A DNA stretch of 6,637 nucleotides from Muribaculaceae bacterium (GTDB lineage Bacteria > Bacteroidota > Bacteroidia > Bacteroidales > Muribaculaceae): positions 1-6,637 of the forward strand of contig VSPD01000084.1 in NCBI GenBank assembly GCA_009775125.1, in the 5' to 3' direction. Each line of letters begins with the position of its first letter. The stretch's first letter is position 1. The notes beneath the pieces were generated by a model that saw only the letters and a program-made list of their open reading frames with translations, was not told where the DNA came from and made no database searches. Shown in pieces: positions 5,307 to 6,637 of the stretch. The translations under genes were made by a program, and so were the position numbers.

Positions 5307-6637
5307 ATGAGACTGAAACTCACCGCAATCATCGCATCATTGGCATCACTGCTGGGATTCGCCCAAGAGCCCGCCCAGACCACCGTGAAACACCCCGACT
5401 GGAGCCGCAACGCCACAATCTACGAAGTAAACGTGCGCCAGTCAACCCCCGAAGGCACATTCAAGGCATTCGAGCAGCAGCTCCCGCGCCTGAAAGACCT
5501 CGGAGTCGACATCCTCTGGTTCATGCCCATCCACCCCATCTCCGAACTCAACCGCAAAGGCACACTCGGCTCATACTACGCCGTGCAAAACTACAAAAAA
5601 GTAAATCCCGAATTCGGCACGCTCGCCGACTTCAAAAACCTTGTCGACAAAGCCCACAGCATGGGCATGAAAGTGATAATCGACTGGGTGCCCAACCACA
5701 CCGGCTGCGACAACGTGTGGGTATCCACCCATCCCGAATACTTCGCCAAAGACAAAGACGGCAAAATGTTCGGCCCCTTCGACTGGACCGACACCTACAA
5801 ACTCGACTACTCCAACCGCGAAATGCGCGAAGCCATGCGTGAAGCCCTCATCTACTGGCTCACAGTAGGAGGCATCGACGGATTCCGCTGCGACGTGGCC
5901 GGCAACGTACCCGTCGACTTCTGGGACGAGACACGCCCCGTGCTCCAGGCCGTGAAACCCGACCTGTTCATGCTCGCCGAGGCAAGCGAGCCCCCGTTGA
6001 GCTTCAACGGATTCGACATGTCCTACAACTGGCCCATGAAAGACCTGTTCAGCGCCATAGCCGCCACATCAGGCCAATACACCTACGACGACAAAAAATT
6101 CCCCGCCTCCGACGCCACCGCAATCGACGACCTCCTTGCCCGTCAGGCCAAAGAATACGCCGGCGACCACTACATGATGAACATGATCACCAACCACGAC
6201 CTCAACTCGTGGGAAGGCACCGAATTTAAACGCCTCGGCCGCCTCGCCGACGCATTCGCCGTGCTCTCATACACCCTCCCCGGCATGCCCCTCATCTACA
6301 CCGGCCAGGAAGTAGGCATGGACCGCCCCTTCGAATTCTTCGAAAAAGACAAAGCCCCCGACTGGACAGAAAACGCCTACACACGTTTCTACCGCACACT
6401 CAACGCCCTCAAACACTCCCGTCCCGAACTCGCCGCCGGCACCCAAGGCGCACCCATGACACGCTACGCCACAGCCGACCCCAACATCTACATCTTCGAG
6501 CGCGACCTCGACGGCAGCCGCACCATCGTAGGCGTAAACCTCGGCACCGACGAGCAGCCCATCCAATTCACCGGTGCCAAACCCGCCCTCTCCGGCGCCA
6601 CCGACAACTTACTGTCTCTTAAACACAACAGACGATG
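5307..6637 (+). CDS. Exported GH13 alpha-amylase family hydrolase, 3' end missing
   Basis: Hydrolyses alpha-glucosidic bonds in starch- or glycogen-like glucans, probably in the periplasm or at the cell surface. The N-terminus is a Sec signal peptide: basic start MRLK, hydrophobic core to residue 17, likely cleavage after GFA (17-19), and no lipobox cysteine. The four GH13 regions are intact: DWVPNH (126-131), GFRCD (192-196, nucleophile D196), FMLAE (221-225, acid/base E225) and TNHD (295-298, transition-state D298). The barrel is followed by the start of a C-terminal beta domain from about residue 385. The frame is open to the right edge (443 codons plus 2 nt), so the stop is missing. From 6612 the bases look like adapter and the last eight or so residues are probably not real; the true C-terminus is likely a few tens of residues further on. 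The start at 5307 gives the full signal peptide. The substrate and GH13 subfamily cannot be fixed from sequence alone; no sus-type neighbours are in view. Confidence 0.9.
   Translation, partial: MRLKLTAIIASLASLLGFAQEPAQTTVKHPDWSRNATIYEVNVRQSTPEGTFKAFEQQLPRLKDLGVDILWFMPIHPISELNRKGTLGSYYAVQNYKKVNPEFGTLADFKNLVDKAHSMGMKVIIDWVPNHTGCDNVWVSTHPEYFAKDKDGKMFGPFDWTDTYKLDYSNREMREAMREALIYWLTVGGIDGFRCDVAGNVPVDFWDETRPVLQAVKPDLFMLAEASEPPLSFNGFDMSYNWPMKDLFSAIAATSGQYTYDDKKFPASDATAIDDLLARQAKEYAGDHYMMNMITNHDLNSWEGTEFKRLGRLADAFAVLSYTLPGMPLIYTGQEVGMDRPFEFFEKDKAPDWTENAYTRFYRTLNALKHSRPELAAGTQGAPMTRYATADPNIYIFERDLDGSRTIVGVNLGTDEQPIQFTGAKPALSGATDNLLSLKHNRR
6612..6637. other. Nextera transposase-adapter-like sequence at the contig end
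   Basis: The final 26 bases match the reverse complement of the Nextera read-1 adapter (Tn5 mosaic end followed by GACGCTG) at 22 of 26 positions. The mismatches at 6622, 6628, 6630 and 6635 are all A in the window. A match extending past the 19-bp mosaic end into adapter-specific GACG favours library residue over a genuine IS50/Tn5 end. It sits flush with the right edge, where an untrimmed adapter would be expected. Genomic sequence probably ends near 6611. Confidence 0.65.

Noticed and set aside
6267..6566. 99-aa minus-strand frame opposite the amylase
   Set aside because: A Val/Gly/Ala-rich shadow of the GH13 coding strand, with no recognisable domain and no promoter.
6612..6630. Genuine Tn5/IS50 end at the right edge
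   Set aside because: It matches the mosaic end at 16 of 19 and the IS50 outer end less well, but the match continues into adapter-specific bases and ends exactly at the sequence edge. Adapter residue is the simpler reading.

Overview
The window looks like a short contig from an anaerobic gut-type member of the Bacteroidota (Bacteroidales). Two things point there. The R-M operon starts at a promoter matching the Bacteroidetes consensus (TTTG, 19-nt gap, TAnnTTTG), and the genes lack Shine-Dalgarno sites. The two metabolic genes, a class I fumarase and an exported GH13 alpha-amylase, fit a saccharolytic succinate producer. I cannot name the genus from the sequence.

Layout, all genes on the + strand. 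Positions 20-54 are an intrinsic terminator for a gene lying to the left. Positions 78-3303 are an AT-rich four-gene restriction-modification operon with very tight spacing: a DpnM/Dam-type adenine methyltransferase (129-1049), a DpnII/MboI-family endonuclease (1076-1897), a 176-aa protein with a textbook PD-(D/E)XK nuclease motif (1894-2424, ATGA overlap), and a DpnA-type beta-class adenine methyltransferase (2431-3303). Positions 3410-5068 encode a complete class I [4Fe-4S] fumarate hydratase with its own promoter and a strong hairpin after it. Positions 5307 to the right edge encode a signal-peptide-bearing GH13 alpha-amylase whose 3' end is missing. No stretch of more than 300 bases lacks a gene; the longest gap is 5069-5306.

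How the genes work together. The first two genes make a GATC-specific type II system: the methyltransferase protects the host and the endonuclease cuts unmethylated GATC. The last methyltransferase is the partner known from DpnII/MboI-type systems (DpnA also modifies single-stranded DNA). The unexplained member is the small nuclease-like protein between endonuclease and second methyltransferase. The operon differs sharply in base composition from the GC-rich fumarase and amylase genes, which suggests it was acquired horizontally and sits as a cassette beside housekeeping genes.

A technical point: the last 26 bases (6612-6637) match a Nextera transposase adapter at 22 of 26 positions. They are probably library-adapter residue at a contig end, so the last residues of the amylase translation should not be trusted.
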